From Bacteroidota bacterium (GTDB taxonomy: Bacteria > Bacteroidota > Bacteroidia > NS11-12g > UBA955), in the NCBI GenBank assembly GCA_947450015.1, contig CANFUB010000007.1, positions 1-23,414 on the forward strand: DNA of 23,414 nt, written 5' to 3'. The notes under the pieces were generated by a model. That model worked only from the letters and a program-made list of their open reading frames with translations. It had not been told where the DNA came from and ran no database searches. Shown in pieces: positions 8,234 to 15,320 of the stretch; within the stretch, counting starts at the first letter, position 1; the number at the start of each line of letters is the position of its first letter. The translations under genes were made by a program, and so were the position numbers.

Positions 8234-8292
8234 CATTTTTTTATGAATTCTTAACTACTCAATTGGCCAATGCCTTTCATCTCAACAAAAAG

Positions 8293-8300
8293 TACCTTTG
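8293..8300 (+). promoter_or_regulatory. -7 element before a short ORF
   Basis: TACCTTTG is an exact TAnnTTTG match, 16 nt before the ATG at 8317, the same arrangement as at the confident genes of the window. No -33 TTG is found at normal spacing; the nearest is too far upstream. Confidence 0.3.
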
Positions 8301-8316
8301 AAAAGCCAAAAATGGT

Positions 8317-8406
8317 ATGTCTAAGCAAAACCTCTTCACCAATCGCATGGATTGGCAAAAAGGACTGCTTGAAGAAAGGGAGAATCTTAAAATTAAATTT
8401 GATTAA
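8317..8406 (+). CDS. Possible 29-residue small protein or gene remnant
   Basis: The frame reads MSKQNLFTNRMDWQKGLLEE then RENLKIKFD and stops at TAA. The composition looks protein-like, hydrophilic and probably one amphipathic helix (DWQKGLLEERENLKIKF), unlike the AT-only runs typical of spurious frames here. An exact -7 box lies 16 nt upstream. Against it, the frame is very short, there is no clear ribosome-binding site and no family is recognised. It might be the 5' stub of a deleted gene or a true small protein. An overlapping frame from the ATG at 8312 is less protein-like. Confidence 0.3.
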   Translation: MSKQNLFTNRMDWQKGLLEERENLKIKFD

Positions 8407-8432
8407 ATTCTAAAGGTACACTTGTAATTAAG

Positions 8433-8479
8433 CCTGTTATTAATTCAATCAACACGTTATATTTATAACGCACAACAGG
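8433..8479. repeat. Nested inverted repeat upstream of the sigma-factor gene
   Basis: Outer arms are CCTGTT (8433-8438) and AACAGG (8474-8479). Inside lies CGTTAT-ATTT-ATAACG (8455-8470), a near-palindrome. The element ends about 125 nt before the sigma-factor ATG and about 27 nt after the short ORF. It could be an operator or a weak RNA hairpin; there is no T-run for a terminator. Confidence 0.35.
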
Positions 8480-8578
8480 ATTTAAAATTGTTTGAAAGTT
8501 GACAATCTTGACTAAGCCAAGATCGTTAAAAGCATTATTTTTAATAAAATTTCTCAATGATTGCAGCGTTTTAATGCT

Positions 8579-8586
8579 TAAATTTG
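8579..8586 (+). promoter_or_regulatory. -7 element and ribosome-binding site of the ECF sigma-factor gene
   Basis: TAAATTTG is an exact TAnnTTTG match, 17 nt before the ATG at 8604. A TTG at 8561-8563 could be the -33 box, though its 15-nt spacing is short. AAGGA at 8590-8594, 9 nt before the ATG, is one of the few Shine-Dalgarno-like sequences in the window and supports that start. Confidence 0.45.
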
Positions 8587-8603
8587 TCTAAGGATTAATC
8601 AGT

Positions 8604-9164
8604 ATGGTATTTGCCGAACAGCAAGTGATAGAGGGATGTTTGAAGGGCGACAGGTTGTCGCAAGAAGCTTTGTACAATCGCTTTTCGGGAAAAATGTTGG
8701 CTGTTTGTAAAAGATATTTGAAAGAAATGGAGTTGGCAGAAGATGCCTTCCAAGATGCATTTGTAAAGGTGTTTAACAACCTCGACAAGTTCAGTTTTCA
8801 AAGCAGTTTAGAAACTTGGATGACCCGTATTTTTATCAATGAGGCCATCAATAAGTTGAGGGCCAACAAGAAACTTGCACTCCAAGTTTCGATTGATGAA
8901 ACAACGTGGCAGATGGCGGAAATAAAAGAAGAAGCACCAGAAAAATTCGATTCAGAATTGGTTTTGATGTTGCTAAAACGCATACCAGAAAATTACAGTA
9001 TTGTGCTCATGCTTTATGCAATAGATGGGTACAGTCACAAAGAAATTGCAGAAAAATTAAATATGCCAGAGAGCACCTCACGCAGCACTTTAACAAGGGC
9101 GCGCGGTCTTTTATGGCAGTTATATAAAAATGAAATTACAAGTCATGAATCAAGAAGAATTTGA
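8604..9164 (+). CDS. ECF-type RNA polymerase sigma factor (sigma-70 family)
   Basis: The 186-residue protein has the two-domain layout of extracytoplasmic-function sigma factors. Sigma-2 spans about residues 8-90, with the core-binding/-10-recognition signature AEDAFQDAFVKVFNNLDKF (45-63) followed by LETWMTRIFINEAINKLR. Sigma-4 spans about 117-172, with the helix-turn-helix GYSHKEIAEKLNMPESTSRS (142-161) and TRARGLL. It should direct RNA polymerase to envelope or stress genes in response to a signal controlled by a partner protein. Its 3' end overlaps the start of the next gene (a one-TM protein with a beta-barrel-like end), the arrangement expected for a sigma/anti-sigma pair. The target regulon and stimulus cannot be told from the sequence. 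Confidence 0.95.
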   Translation: MVFAEQQVIEGCLKGDRLSQEALYNRFSGKMLAVCKRYLKEMELAEDAFQDAFVKVFNNLDKFSFQSSLETWMTRIFINEAINKLRANKKLALQVSIDETTWQMAEIKEEAPEKFDSELVLMLLKRIPENYSIVLMLYAIDGYSHKEIAEKLNMPESTSRSTLTRARGLLWQLYKNEITSHESRRI

Positions 9165-10575
9165 CAACAAGTTAAGCGATAGTTTTAAGCAAGAGCACCT
9201 GCCGCCCGACAAGCGATTGTGGGAGAACATTAGTGCCCGCTTAGATGAAAGTCCGAAAAAGCGCTTCCCGCTTTGGTTAATCCCTGTGTTTATTGCAGTG
9301 GTAGCTACAGGTGCGTGGCTTATCGGCAGCATGGGCCACGATAGCAAATTGGCAAGCACTGCTAACAATAAAGTAGTAGCAACCTCAGAAAACAAAGCAT
9401 CAATAGACACTGAAGTGAATACTGCATTGCCTCAAAATGCCGAGGTTAGCGATGACAATGCAACGACTTCGCAAAATGGCGGTACCAAGCTTGCGGTGGC
9501 TGCTGGTTATGTTGAAACCGAAATCGACCAACAAAAAAGCAGCAGAACTAACAACCCAAATAAACCTTCTTTAGGAAGTTTAGTAAATAGCAATACCTCT
9601 ACTACTATCGCCAGTGACCCTCTTCTTAGCAACTTAAGTACAACTGTGCGTCCCTATGTGCTTCCTACCAATTATGACTTCAACGATATCTTTTTGGGCA
9701 AAGAATGGTACAATAAACCATCCTTAGCTACTTTTTCTGAACCTGAGGAAGAATCGTCAATTGATGCCTCACTTAAAACAAAAAAAGGCAGATTGATTCG
9801 CAGCAGATACACCAAACAACCTGTTAACTTCGATAGTAAATGGTGGTGGAGTGCAGGTGCAGGACCACAAATATCGCACAACAAAGCCATCGTTCCTGAT
9901 GATTCTGTTTCTAAGATTCACAAAGACTTATGGGCCAATAGAGATTTATTAACGCACAACGGTACAGGGTTCCACTCTCAGTTTTTACTCGGTCACCGCA
10001 TTGGCAAAAACTTCTCTTTTGAAACAGGTATACAATATGGCAGACATGCCGAGGACGTTCGGTTTAGCGTTACCAGTTTTGCCGTTGAAACCAGAGATAA
10101 AAACAATATTATTACCGCCTACGAAGACAGTGTTCTTTTTTGGATTGTCTTATCAAGCAGTCCTTTAGACACAACCTATTATTACGCAACACGAGGCTTT
10201 TCTTTGGTTGCAAGAAACAGGTACCAAATATTTACCATTCCTTTAAAGTTCAACTTCGAACAAAATATTACGCCTAATACTAAAATTGTTGCAGGCCTTG
10301 GTGCAGGCTTTAGTGGCATTCGTTCAAAAAGTGTAAAACACTTAACCTTGATTAATGACACCTATTTCACAGAGAAAAAATCAACGCAATTCACTGCAAG
10401 CTTTAGCGCACAATTTGGCTTGTATACCAATATCAATGAAATTGGTCAGTTAGGATTTTACACCAATTTTCAAATGTATGCCAAACCATGGGAAATGGGC
10501 AACAAACAGTATGCTATCCGCATGAGCGACTTGCAATTCGGTTTAAGCTTTAGACGTCCTTTGAATTGGAGATAG
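9145..10575 (+). CDS. One-TM protein with anti-sigma-like N-terminus and outer-membrane beta-barrel-like C-terminus
   Basis: From the ATG at 9145 (MNQEEFDNKLSDSFKQ) the product has 476 residues; an in-frame ATG at 9130 adds five. Either start lies inside the end of the sigma-factor gene (20 or 35 nt overlap), so the genes are translationally coupled. The N-terminal ~40 residues are acidic and helical (FDNKLSDSFKQ, DKRLWENISARLDE), followed by a single TM helix (FPLWLIPVFIAVVATGAWLIG). A Ser/Thr/Asn-rich linker of about 140 residues follows. The last ~250 residues alternate aromatic and polar residues (WWWSAGAGPQIS, FSFETGIQYGRHA, FTIPLKFNFEQN, AGLGAGFSG, GFYTNFQMYAKP), as in PorT/OmpA-like barrels, and end in LQFGLSFRRPLNWR. 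By position it may hold the sigma factor inactive at the inner membrane. Whether the C-terminus truly inserts in the outer membrane is inference. Confidence 0.8.
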   Translation: MNQEEFDNKLSDSFKQEHLPPDKRLWENISARLDESPKKRFPLWLIPVFIAVVATGAWLIGSMGHDSKLASTANNKVVATSENKASIDTEVNTALPQNAEVSDDNATTSQNGGTKLAVAAGYVETEIDQQKSSRTNNPNKPSLGSLVNSNTSTTIASDPLLSNLSTTVRPYVLPTNYDFNDIFLGKEWYNKPSLATFSEPEEESSIDASLKTKKGRLIRSRYTKQPVNFDSKWWWSAGAGPQISHNKAIVPDDSVSKIHKDLWANRDLLTHNGTGFHSQFLLGHRIGKNFSFETGIQYGRHAEDVRFSVTSFAVETRDKNNIITAYEDSVLFWIVLSSSPLDTTYYYATRGFSLVARNRYQIFTIPLKFNFEQNITPNTKIVAGLGAGFSGIRSKSVKHLTLINDTYFTEKKSTQFTASFSAQFGLYTNINEIGQLGFYTNFQMYAKPWEMGNKQYAIRMSDLQFGLSFRRPLNWR

Positions 10576-10607
10576 TTTATTCTCAATCCATCTAAGGATA
10601 AAATCTC

Positions 10608-10640
10608 AAAAAGGCGCTGATCATTCAGCGCCTTTTTTTT
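10608..10640 (+). terminator. Rho-independent terminator of the sigma/barrel operon
   Basis: AGGCGCTGA (10612-10620) and TCAGCGCCT (10625-10633) form a perfect 9-bp stem with a TCAT loop, extended by A/T pairs and followed by a run of eight T ending at 10640. It lies about 33 nt after the stop of the barrel gene. Confidence 0.92.
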
Positions 10641-10683
10641 CGGGTTCATGCTAGCGATCATGTAGTATTCTTATTTATTTTAT

Positions 10684-10691
10684 TATTATTG
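10684..10691 (+). promoter_or_regulatory. Possible -7 element of the cytochrome-like lipoprotein gene
   Basis: TATTATTG is one mismatch from TAnnTTTG and lies 19 nt before the ATG at 10711. GAGAAAT just before the ATG may help ribosome binding. The upstream terminator makes a promoter necessary in this gap. Confidence 0.25.
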
Positions 10692-10710
10692 CATATATAT
10701 TAAGAGAAAT

Positions 10711-11406
10711 ATGAAATCAGTATATATTATAACTATTGTCTGTTTAATTGGCGGACTTTTGATTATTAATGGTTGCGAACACAAACCAAAAGAATTAATT
10801 AAACCAGCAGGCAAGGACAGCATCGTTATCAATCCGGATCCTGTATCCAATTGCGACAGCTCTATCGCATATTTCAAAAACGATATTTTACCAATATTTA
10901 CATCTAATTGTACTGGCACTGGTTGTCATAATGCAGTTGATAGAGCGGAAGGATTGGTATTAACAAATTATAAAAACATACTAAAATTGGCAGATACACA
11001 AAATCCAAAAGGTTCTGATTTATGGAAAGTATTAGTAAGTACTAATCCCAATAAAATGATGCCAAGAGCCCAAAGATTAAGTGCAAGTGATAGAAATAAA
11101 ATTTTAAAATGGATGAACCAAGGTGCCAAAAATGATTCATGCACTAGCGGTTGTGATAGTACAAAATTTACTTACGCTGCTGATATTGCGCCTATCATTA
11201 ACAAAAATTGTATGGGTTGTCATTCAACTGGAGCAACCAAAATTGGAACTTATAACGAAATCAAAGTACAAGTTGATAATACCAATCTATGGACCGATAT
11301 AAACACTGCAAGTGGTCCTAGGAAAATGCCCCCATCTTCTTCTTTATCTGTATGCGACAAAAAGAAAATCCAAAAATGGATTGCAGCTGGCGCGCCTAAT
11401 AATTAA
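10711..11406 (+). CDS. Lipoprotein with two tandem cytochrome c-like haem sites (CX4CH and CX2CH)
   Basis: The 231-residue protein starts with a lipoprotein signal peptide: a hydrophobic stretch (residues 4-19) ending in the lipobox-like IINGC, with Cys22 as the lipidation site. Two related units follow. Unit 1 (about 48-144) has YFKNDILPIFTSNC, then Cys67-TGTG-Cys72-His73, a CX4CH motif, and KMMPRA (Met116/117). Unit 2 (about 148-231) has TYAADIAPIINKNC, then Cys167-MG-Cys170-His171, a canonical CX2CH, and RKMPPS (Met206). Both units end in K(I)..W...GA. The likely role is electron transfer or haem-based redox at the cell envelope. The layout resembles planctomycete-type cytochrome C (PSCyt1-like) domains found in Bacteroidota. 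The gene stands alone between a terminator and a convergent TonB receptor. Whether haem is attached at the CX4CH site is uncertain. Confidence 0.85.
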   Translation: MKSVYIITIVCLIGGLLIINGCEHKPKELIKPAGKDSIVINPDPVSNCDSSIAYFKNDILPIFTSNCTGTGCHNAVDRAEGLVLTNYKNILKLADTQNPKGSDLWKVLVSTNPNKMMPRAQRLSASDRNKILKWMNQGAKNDSCTSGCDSTKFTYAADIAPIINKNCMGCHSTGATKIGTYNEIKVQVDNTNLWTDINTASGPRKMPPSSSLSVCDKKKIQKWIAAGAPNN

Positions 11407-11454
11407 GGCTATTAAATTATTTTAAAGGGAATGCTTTTAACTGTTGTCTAGTCA

Positions 11455-13752
11455 TTAAAAACTAGCATTGAAACTTACTGAAGGCAAAATCGGCAATTGG
11501 TTCACCCTGGTAAAATTTACTCTGTCGAAATAGAATATATTACTTCTGTTATAGACATTGGTCACCGATAATACCATCCATGTTTTAACTTTTTTGCTCG
11601 CTTTAAAAGTATATTTTATTGAAGCATCTAAACGGTGATAGGTTGGCAAACGGCCTTGATTGAAACCTGCATAAACAATACCCAAAGAACCATTCGAATT
11701 GGTATAGTTAGCACTTGGGCCTGATTGGAAATCTATTTTCTCATAAAAGCCTTGGGTTTGCGTAAACGGAAAACCTGAACCAAAATTCCATCTTGCATTG
11801 GCAGATAATTTACCTTTCTTATCAATCACATAATCGAACACCAAATTAATGTTGTGTCTTCTATCCCAGCTCGGACGATACGAAATTTCGCCATCATAAC
11901 GCTTCACATAAGTAAGGGAATAAACAGCCCAAGCATAGATTCTTTTGTTCTCGAATTTATATCTAAAATCGGCACCCGAAGCTGAGCCATTTTCAACAAT
12001 AAAACTCTTTCTCAATTTTTCTGGTTGATTGCTGTATTCCGGCACATCATCAAATAATTTGTCTCTGTTAATGTTCGTAATCTGGTTGAAGTTTTTATAG
12101 AAGCCTTCGATGCTAACATCACTAAAACGGTTGATATCGTACTCTAATCCTGCCACCCCATGCCAAGCCAATTGCAAGCGACTTGTTACAGGCTTACCAT
12201 TGAAATTCTTTGGCAAATCATCTGAGCCCGAAAGGAAACCATAGAATAAATTCACCACATCTTTATCGCTCGAAGCAGACATTAAATTTTGAGAATATTT
12301 ACCAGCTGCTGCTTTAAAAGTTAAACGTTTTGAAATATTGTATTTGCCATTAATTCTTGGCTCAAGTGAAGTATTGCCAAGTGATGCATAAAACTGTGTT
12401 CTAATACCGGCCTCAAACACATAGCGATCGCGCACCACTTTGTATAAACCGTAACCACATAATTCAGTTGTAAATTGATCTTGTTGAATTAAACGGTTGT
12501 TGGTATTGTAAATATTAAATTGGGTTCTAAAGCCATTGATTTCGAAACCATATTTTATTTCATCTTTAACATTATAAGTAGTGGCAGCTAACCCTACATT
12601 AAAACCATTAATACCACTGCTTCTTGGCTTGTTGTCTTTTTCTTTTTGCTCGATTAAATAATTTGAATAGGTTAAGAAACCATCTACCTTGGTTTGTCTG
12701 CCTTCTGGCACCATGGTAAAGCGGGTACCGAAACCAAACTGATTCCAACCATAACTTGTAGAACCAGGGAAATTAACATTGTCTTTAAAATTAAAACCGA
12801 ATACTCTGATATTACTCCCATTCGAAGAGTTAAAACTCATTTTACCATAAATATCATTGAAGCTATATGGCAACCTTCCTGGATCAGCATAATTGTAAAA
12901 AATATGAGCACTTTTATCGAGGTAAGAATTTTTTAAAGAGACAATAAAACTACTGCTCCCCTTGCCTGGAATAAATTTCTTCAAAGGACCTTCTAAAGAT
13001 ATTTTTCCTAAGAAAGGACTTACCGCCACGTTGCCACTTAATTTATTTCTATCCCCATCGCGGGTTTTAACATCTACAATTGCAGAAATTCTACCGCCAT
13101 ACTCAACACCAAAACCAGCACTGTATACATCGGCCGATTTAATTAAGTCGGCATCGAAAATCGAGAATAAACCAATCGAGTGAAAAGGATTGTAAATGGT
13201 CATACCATCTAACAATATTTTATTCATGATAGGACTACCACCTCTGATGTACAACTGCCCACCTTGGTCGCCACTGAACACCACACCAGGCAAAATTTGC
13301 AAGTATTGCACCAAGTCGGGCGTACCGCCAATGGTTGGAATTTTGGTTAATTGCTTGGCTGTAATTTTGGTCGTACCAATGTCTACATCTTCTTTCTTTT
13401 TGTTCTTTCCTGCCTCTACAATTCTTCCAGAACCAATGGTAAAAACGATTGGTTTTAAATAAAAATTTTGAGTAATAGTTTTATTATCGACAATGGTGAT
13501 ATAATAATTAAGTGTATCATAGCCAATGTTACTGGCTTCAATTTTGTATTTACCTGGCGTTAATTTACTCAAGGTATAAAGTCCTTCTGTATTAGAATTG
13601 GTACCAGCACCAAGCGAACGGATCAACACGTTGGCATTATCAATCTCAACACCTGTTACGGCATCTTTTACAACACCTTTTACACTACCCGTTTGCGCAA
13701 AAACATGAAGAGAACCGAAAAACAAAAACAATAAAATATAATTCTTGAACAT
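11455..13752 (-). CDS. TonB-dependent outer-membrane receptor with CarboxypepD_reg-like N-terminal domain
   Basis: The product has 765 residues from the ATG at 13752 (MFKNYILLFLFFGSLHVFAQ, a signal peptide). An in-frame TTG at 13761 was not used because it falls in the -7 box. After cleavage come a carboxypeptidase-regulatory-like beta domain (about 20-105, GSVKGVVKDAVTGVEIDNANV, EGLYTLSKLTPGKYKIEAS.IGYDT) and a TonB plug (about 120-230, LTKIPTIGGTPDLVQYLQILPG, GQLYIRGGSP..NKILLDGMTIYNP, GGRISAIVDVKTRDG). A 22-strand-type barrel ends in Phe (SVSFNASF), the usual outer-membrane protein end signature. Such receptors use TonB energy to import bound substrates. No SusD-like gene or transport gene is adjacent, so it is not a SusCD pair, and the substrate cannot be told. 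It converges with the lipoprotein gene 48 nt away without an evident terminator. Confidence 0.95.
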   Translation of the reverse strand: MFKNYILLFLFFGSLHVFAQTGSVKGVVKDAVTGVEIDNANVLIRSLGAGTNSNTEGLYTLSKLTPGKYKIEASNIGYDTLNYYITIVDNKTITQNFYLKPIVFTIGSGRIVEAGKNKKKEDVDIGTTKITAKQLTKIPTIGGTPDLVQYLQILPGVVFSGDQGGQLYIRGGSPIMNKILLDGMTIYNPFHSIGLFSIFDADLIKSADVYSAGFGVEYGGRISAIVDVKTRDGDRNKLSGNVAVSPFLGKISLEGPLKKFIPGKGSSSFIVSLKNSYLDKSAHIFYNYADPGRLPYSFNDIYGKMSFNSSNGSNIRVFGFNFKDNVNFPGSTSYGWNQFGFGTRFTMVPEGRQTKVDGFLTYSNYLIEQKEKDNKPRSSGINGFNVGLAATTYNVKDEIKYGFEINGFRTQFNIYNTNNRLIQQDQFTTELCGYGLYKVVRDRYVFEAGIRTQFYASLGNTSLEPRINGKYNISKRLTFKAAAGKYSQNLMSASSDKDVVNLFYGFLSGSDDLPKNFNGKPVTSRLQLAWHGVAGLEYDINRFSDVSIEGFYKNFNQITNINRDKLFDDVPEYSNQPEKLRKSFIVENGSASGADFRYKFENKRIYAWAVYSLTYVKRYDGEISYRPSWDRRHNINLVFDYVIDKKGKLSANARWNFGSGFPFTQTQGFYEKIDFQSGPSANYTNSNGSLGIVYAGFNQGRLPTYHRLDASIKYTFKASKKVKTWMVLSVTNVYNRSNIFYFDRVNFTRVNQLPILPSVSFNASF

Positions 13753-13758
13753 AAAAGG

Positions 13759-13766
13759 CAAAAATA
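13759..13766 (-). promoter_or_regulatory. -7 element of the TonB-dependent receptor gene
   Basis: The minus strand reads TATTTTTG, an exact TAnnTTTG match, only 6 nt before the ATG at 13752. Upstream, TTTC with a 20-nt spacer is one mismatch from the -33 TTTG. Transcription would start at or next to the ATG, so the mRNA may be leaderless or nearly so. Confidence 0.5.
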
Positions 13767-13813
13767 ATAAATTTAGGGTGGATGGCGAAATTATTTCAAT
13801 GGCCCTTTAAAAA

Positions 13814-15022
13814 TTATTTCACAACACTTACAGTGTGCAATTGTGAAGCACCATCCGCTAACTTAAGTCGGATAGTATAAAGCCCAGCACTAGGGAGTTC
13901 TAGTTCATGGACCGATTTCTGTTCATCCGAACGCAAGACCAATTGTCCTTGCATGTTAAAAATTTCGAGCCCAAATGCCAATGCTTGCGAACTGATGAAA
14001 AAATGGCCGTTCGAAGGATTCGGATAAACCGTGTACACCTCTGTATTTAAAGTAAGCTTTGAAACATTGAGCAAGGGACTGCCACCGGCATTGTTGGTGC
14101 GCACAATGGTACCGCCATCGCCCACGATTATGCCATATTTATTATTAATCGAAATGCCATTGAAAGCCGAAGCGATGCCCGTTAATTGCAAACCGCGGTT
14201 CGAAAACCCATTGTTGCATTTGCTAATTAAACCACTGCTGCCAATTAAATACCCACTATCTGGGTGACTGAAAGACAAGCCATTGATTAAACGCATTTCA
14301 CTAATGTTGTTGATTTGCCAAGTTTTACCTGAGTCGGTGCTGCGCGCCATTAGATTATAAAACTTCCCGAGGTTTACGGTATCTGGCATGCCACCAACCA
14401 CTACCAAAGTATGATTGCCTATGTAGGTGATGCCCGTTAAATTTACATTGGTTGCTAAGCGATTGACCTGCCATTTTTTGGCCCCAACTTTTTTATTTAA
14501 AAGATAGCCACTGTCGCCAACAGCCCAGCAATTGCCATTGGACATAATGGTAACGCCTTGCAATTTTATAAACTTACTGGCTGTAGTATCTACATTCCAT
14601 GTTTTACCAGAATCGGAAGAGCTTACGGCTAAAAAATCTTTACCTACGGCTGCGCCATGCTGACCTTGAAAATAAATGGCATTGGCATAGGCCGCAGTTT
14701 TAACATAGGTTTGGGTCCATAATTTTCCACCATCTATTGTTTTAAGCATGCGGGCATTTTCGCCTGTGATGATGCCATGCAAAGAATCGAAAAAATAAAG
14801 CGCTCTTAAATTGTACAAAGTTGGCAAGGCCAATTTGGCCCATGTTTTTCCTGTATCTTTTGATTTAAGTAGGGTTGAATTATTGCCAACAGCATAAGCC
14901 GTCTTATTCAAAAGGGTTACGCCATATAAATCTTGGGTAGTTGGACTCACTACTTTTTTCCACTGCGCATTCGCATTTAAAACACAACTTAATATTCCGA
15001 TAAAAAATAAAACCCTTTTCAT
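13814..15022 (-). CDS. Secreted Ycf48/BNR-like beta-propeller with T9SS type A sorting domain
   Basis: The 402-residue protein starts with MKRVLFFIGILSCVLNANA, a signal peptide followed by Q. Residues about 20-320 contain repeated Asp-box/BNR-like blades: KDTGKTW, IDGGKLW, SDSGKTW and TDSGKTW, alternating with phrases such as AYAVGNNSTLLK, GAAVGKDF, CWAVGDSGYL and GIIVGDGGTIV. This is the pattern of the Ycf48/photosystem-assembly-like propellers that are common in bacterial secreted proteins without any link to photosynthesis. Residues about 330-402, from VYPNPSNGHFFIS to GLYTIRLKLADG, are a T9SS type A sorting domain. The protein is therefore probably exported by T9SS and kept at the surface or released. 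It has its own -7 box and lies 61 nt upstream of the TonB receptor gene, which also has one. The binding partner is unknown. Confidence 0.92.
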   Translation of the reverse strand: MKRVLFFIGILSCVLNANAQWKKVVSPTTQDLYGVTLLNKTAYAVGNNSTLLKSKDTGKTWAKLALPTLYNLRALYFFDSLHGIITGENARMLKTIDGGKLWTQTYVKTAAYANAIYFQGQHGAAVGKDFLAVSSSDSGKTWNVDTTASKFIKLQGVTIMSNGNCWAVGDSGYLLNKKVGAKKWQVNRLATNVNLTGITYIGNHTLVVVGGMPDTVNLGKFYNLMARSTDSGKTWQINNISEMRLINGLSFSHPDSGYLIGSSGLISKCNNGFSNRGLQLTGIASAFNGISINNKYGIIVGDGGTIVRTNNAGGSPLLNVSKLTLNTEVYTVYPNPSNGHFFISSQALAFGLEIFNMQGQLVLRSDEQKSVHELELPSAGLYTIRLKLADGASQLHTVSVVK

Positions 15023-15040
15023 ACTAAACCAATTAGACTA

Positions 15041-15048
15041 CAAATTTA
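15041..15048 (-). promoter_or_regulatory. -7 element of the Ycf48-like gene
   Basis: The minus strand reads TAAATTTG, an exact TAnnTTTG match, 18 nt before the ATG at 15022. No clear -33 box is seen. It is divergent from the box at 15103-15110. Confidence 0.4.
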
Positions 15049-15102
15049 GTCGATTTAATAATAATTTCTCGACTTGCCTATTTTTCTAAGCAAGCGAATA
15101 CT

Positions 15103-15110
15103 TAATTTTG
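15103..15110 (+). promoter_or_regulatory. -7 element of the DUF5522-like gene
   Basis: TAATTTTG is an exact TAnnTTTG match, just 4 nt before the GTG start at 15115. If used, transcription would start at about the start codon and the message would be leaderless. The nearest upstream TTG is 26 nt away, outside the usual -33 spacing. Confidence 0.4.
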
Positions 15111-15114
15111 CAAT

Positions 15115-15303
15115 GTGATACGAGCCAACACTACTGAAGATTTTTATTTAAACAGCGAAGGCTTGTTAGTATTTACAGAACACTACCATTTAAAACGCGG
15201 CTCATGTTGCGGCATGGGGTGTTTGCATTGTCCATATGAGCATGTGAACGTTAGAGACAAATCAAAAATAAAAAGCTTACAAAAACCCTTAAATACCAAA
15301 TAA
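15115..15303 (+). CDS. DUF5522-like cysteine-rich small protein (GTG start)
   Basis: The 62-residue protein contains EDFYLNSEGLLVFTEHYHLKR followed by the cysteine cluster CCGMGCLHCPY (Cys31, 32, 36, 39), the hallmark of the small DUF5522 family of Bacteroidota, followed by a basic tail. The clustered cysteines suggest metal binding (zinc or an Fe-S centre), but the function is not known. The start is decided by the sequence: the in-frame stop TAA at 15103-15105 lies four codons upstream, no ATG is in frame, and conserved residues begin at about residue 8, leaving GTG at 15115. The 94-residue gene follows after 17 nt and is probably co-transcribed. Confidence 0.85.
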   Translation: MIRANTTEDFYLNSEGLLVFTEHYHLKRGSCCGMGCLHCPYEHVNVRDKSKIKSLQKPLNTK

Positions 15304-15320
15304 AAAACAGCTGATTAAAA

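Larger units (their letters stand above)
8237..8603. other. Intergenic region between divergent thrS and the sigma-factor gene
   Basis: The 367 bases hold the thrS upstream sequence, a -7 box (8293-8300) in front of a 29-codon ORF (8317-8406), a nested inverted repeat (8433-8479) and the proposed promoter of the sigma factor (8579-8586). No tRNA or other RNA gene was recognised. Confidence 0.5.

Noticed and set aside
8213..8236. Longer thrS start at ATG 8236
   Set aside because: The -7 box at 8226-8233 lies inside this extension, and ThrRS family proteins begin at the TGS domain that follows ATG 8212.
11407..11454. Bidirectional terminator between the convergent lipoprotein and TonB receptor genes
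   Set aside because: Only a weak bulged TTAAAG/CTTTTAA pairing is present, without a GC stem or a clear T-run.
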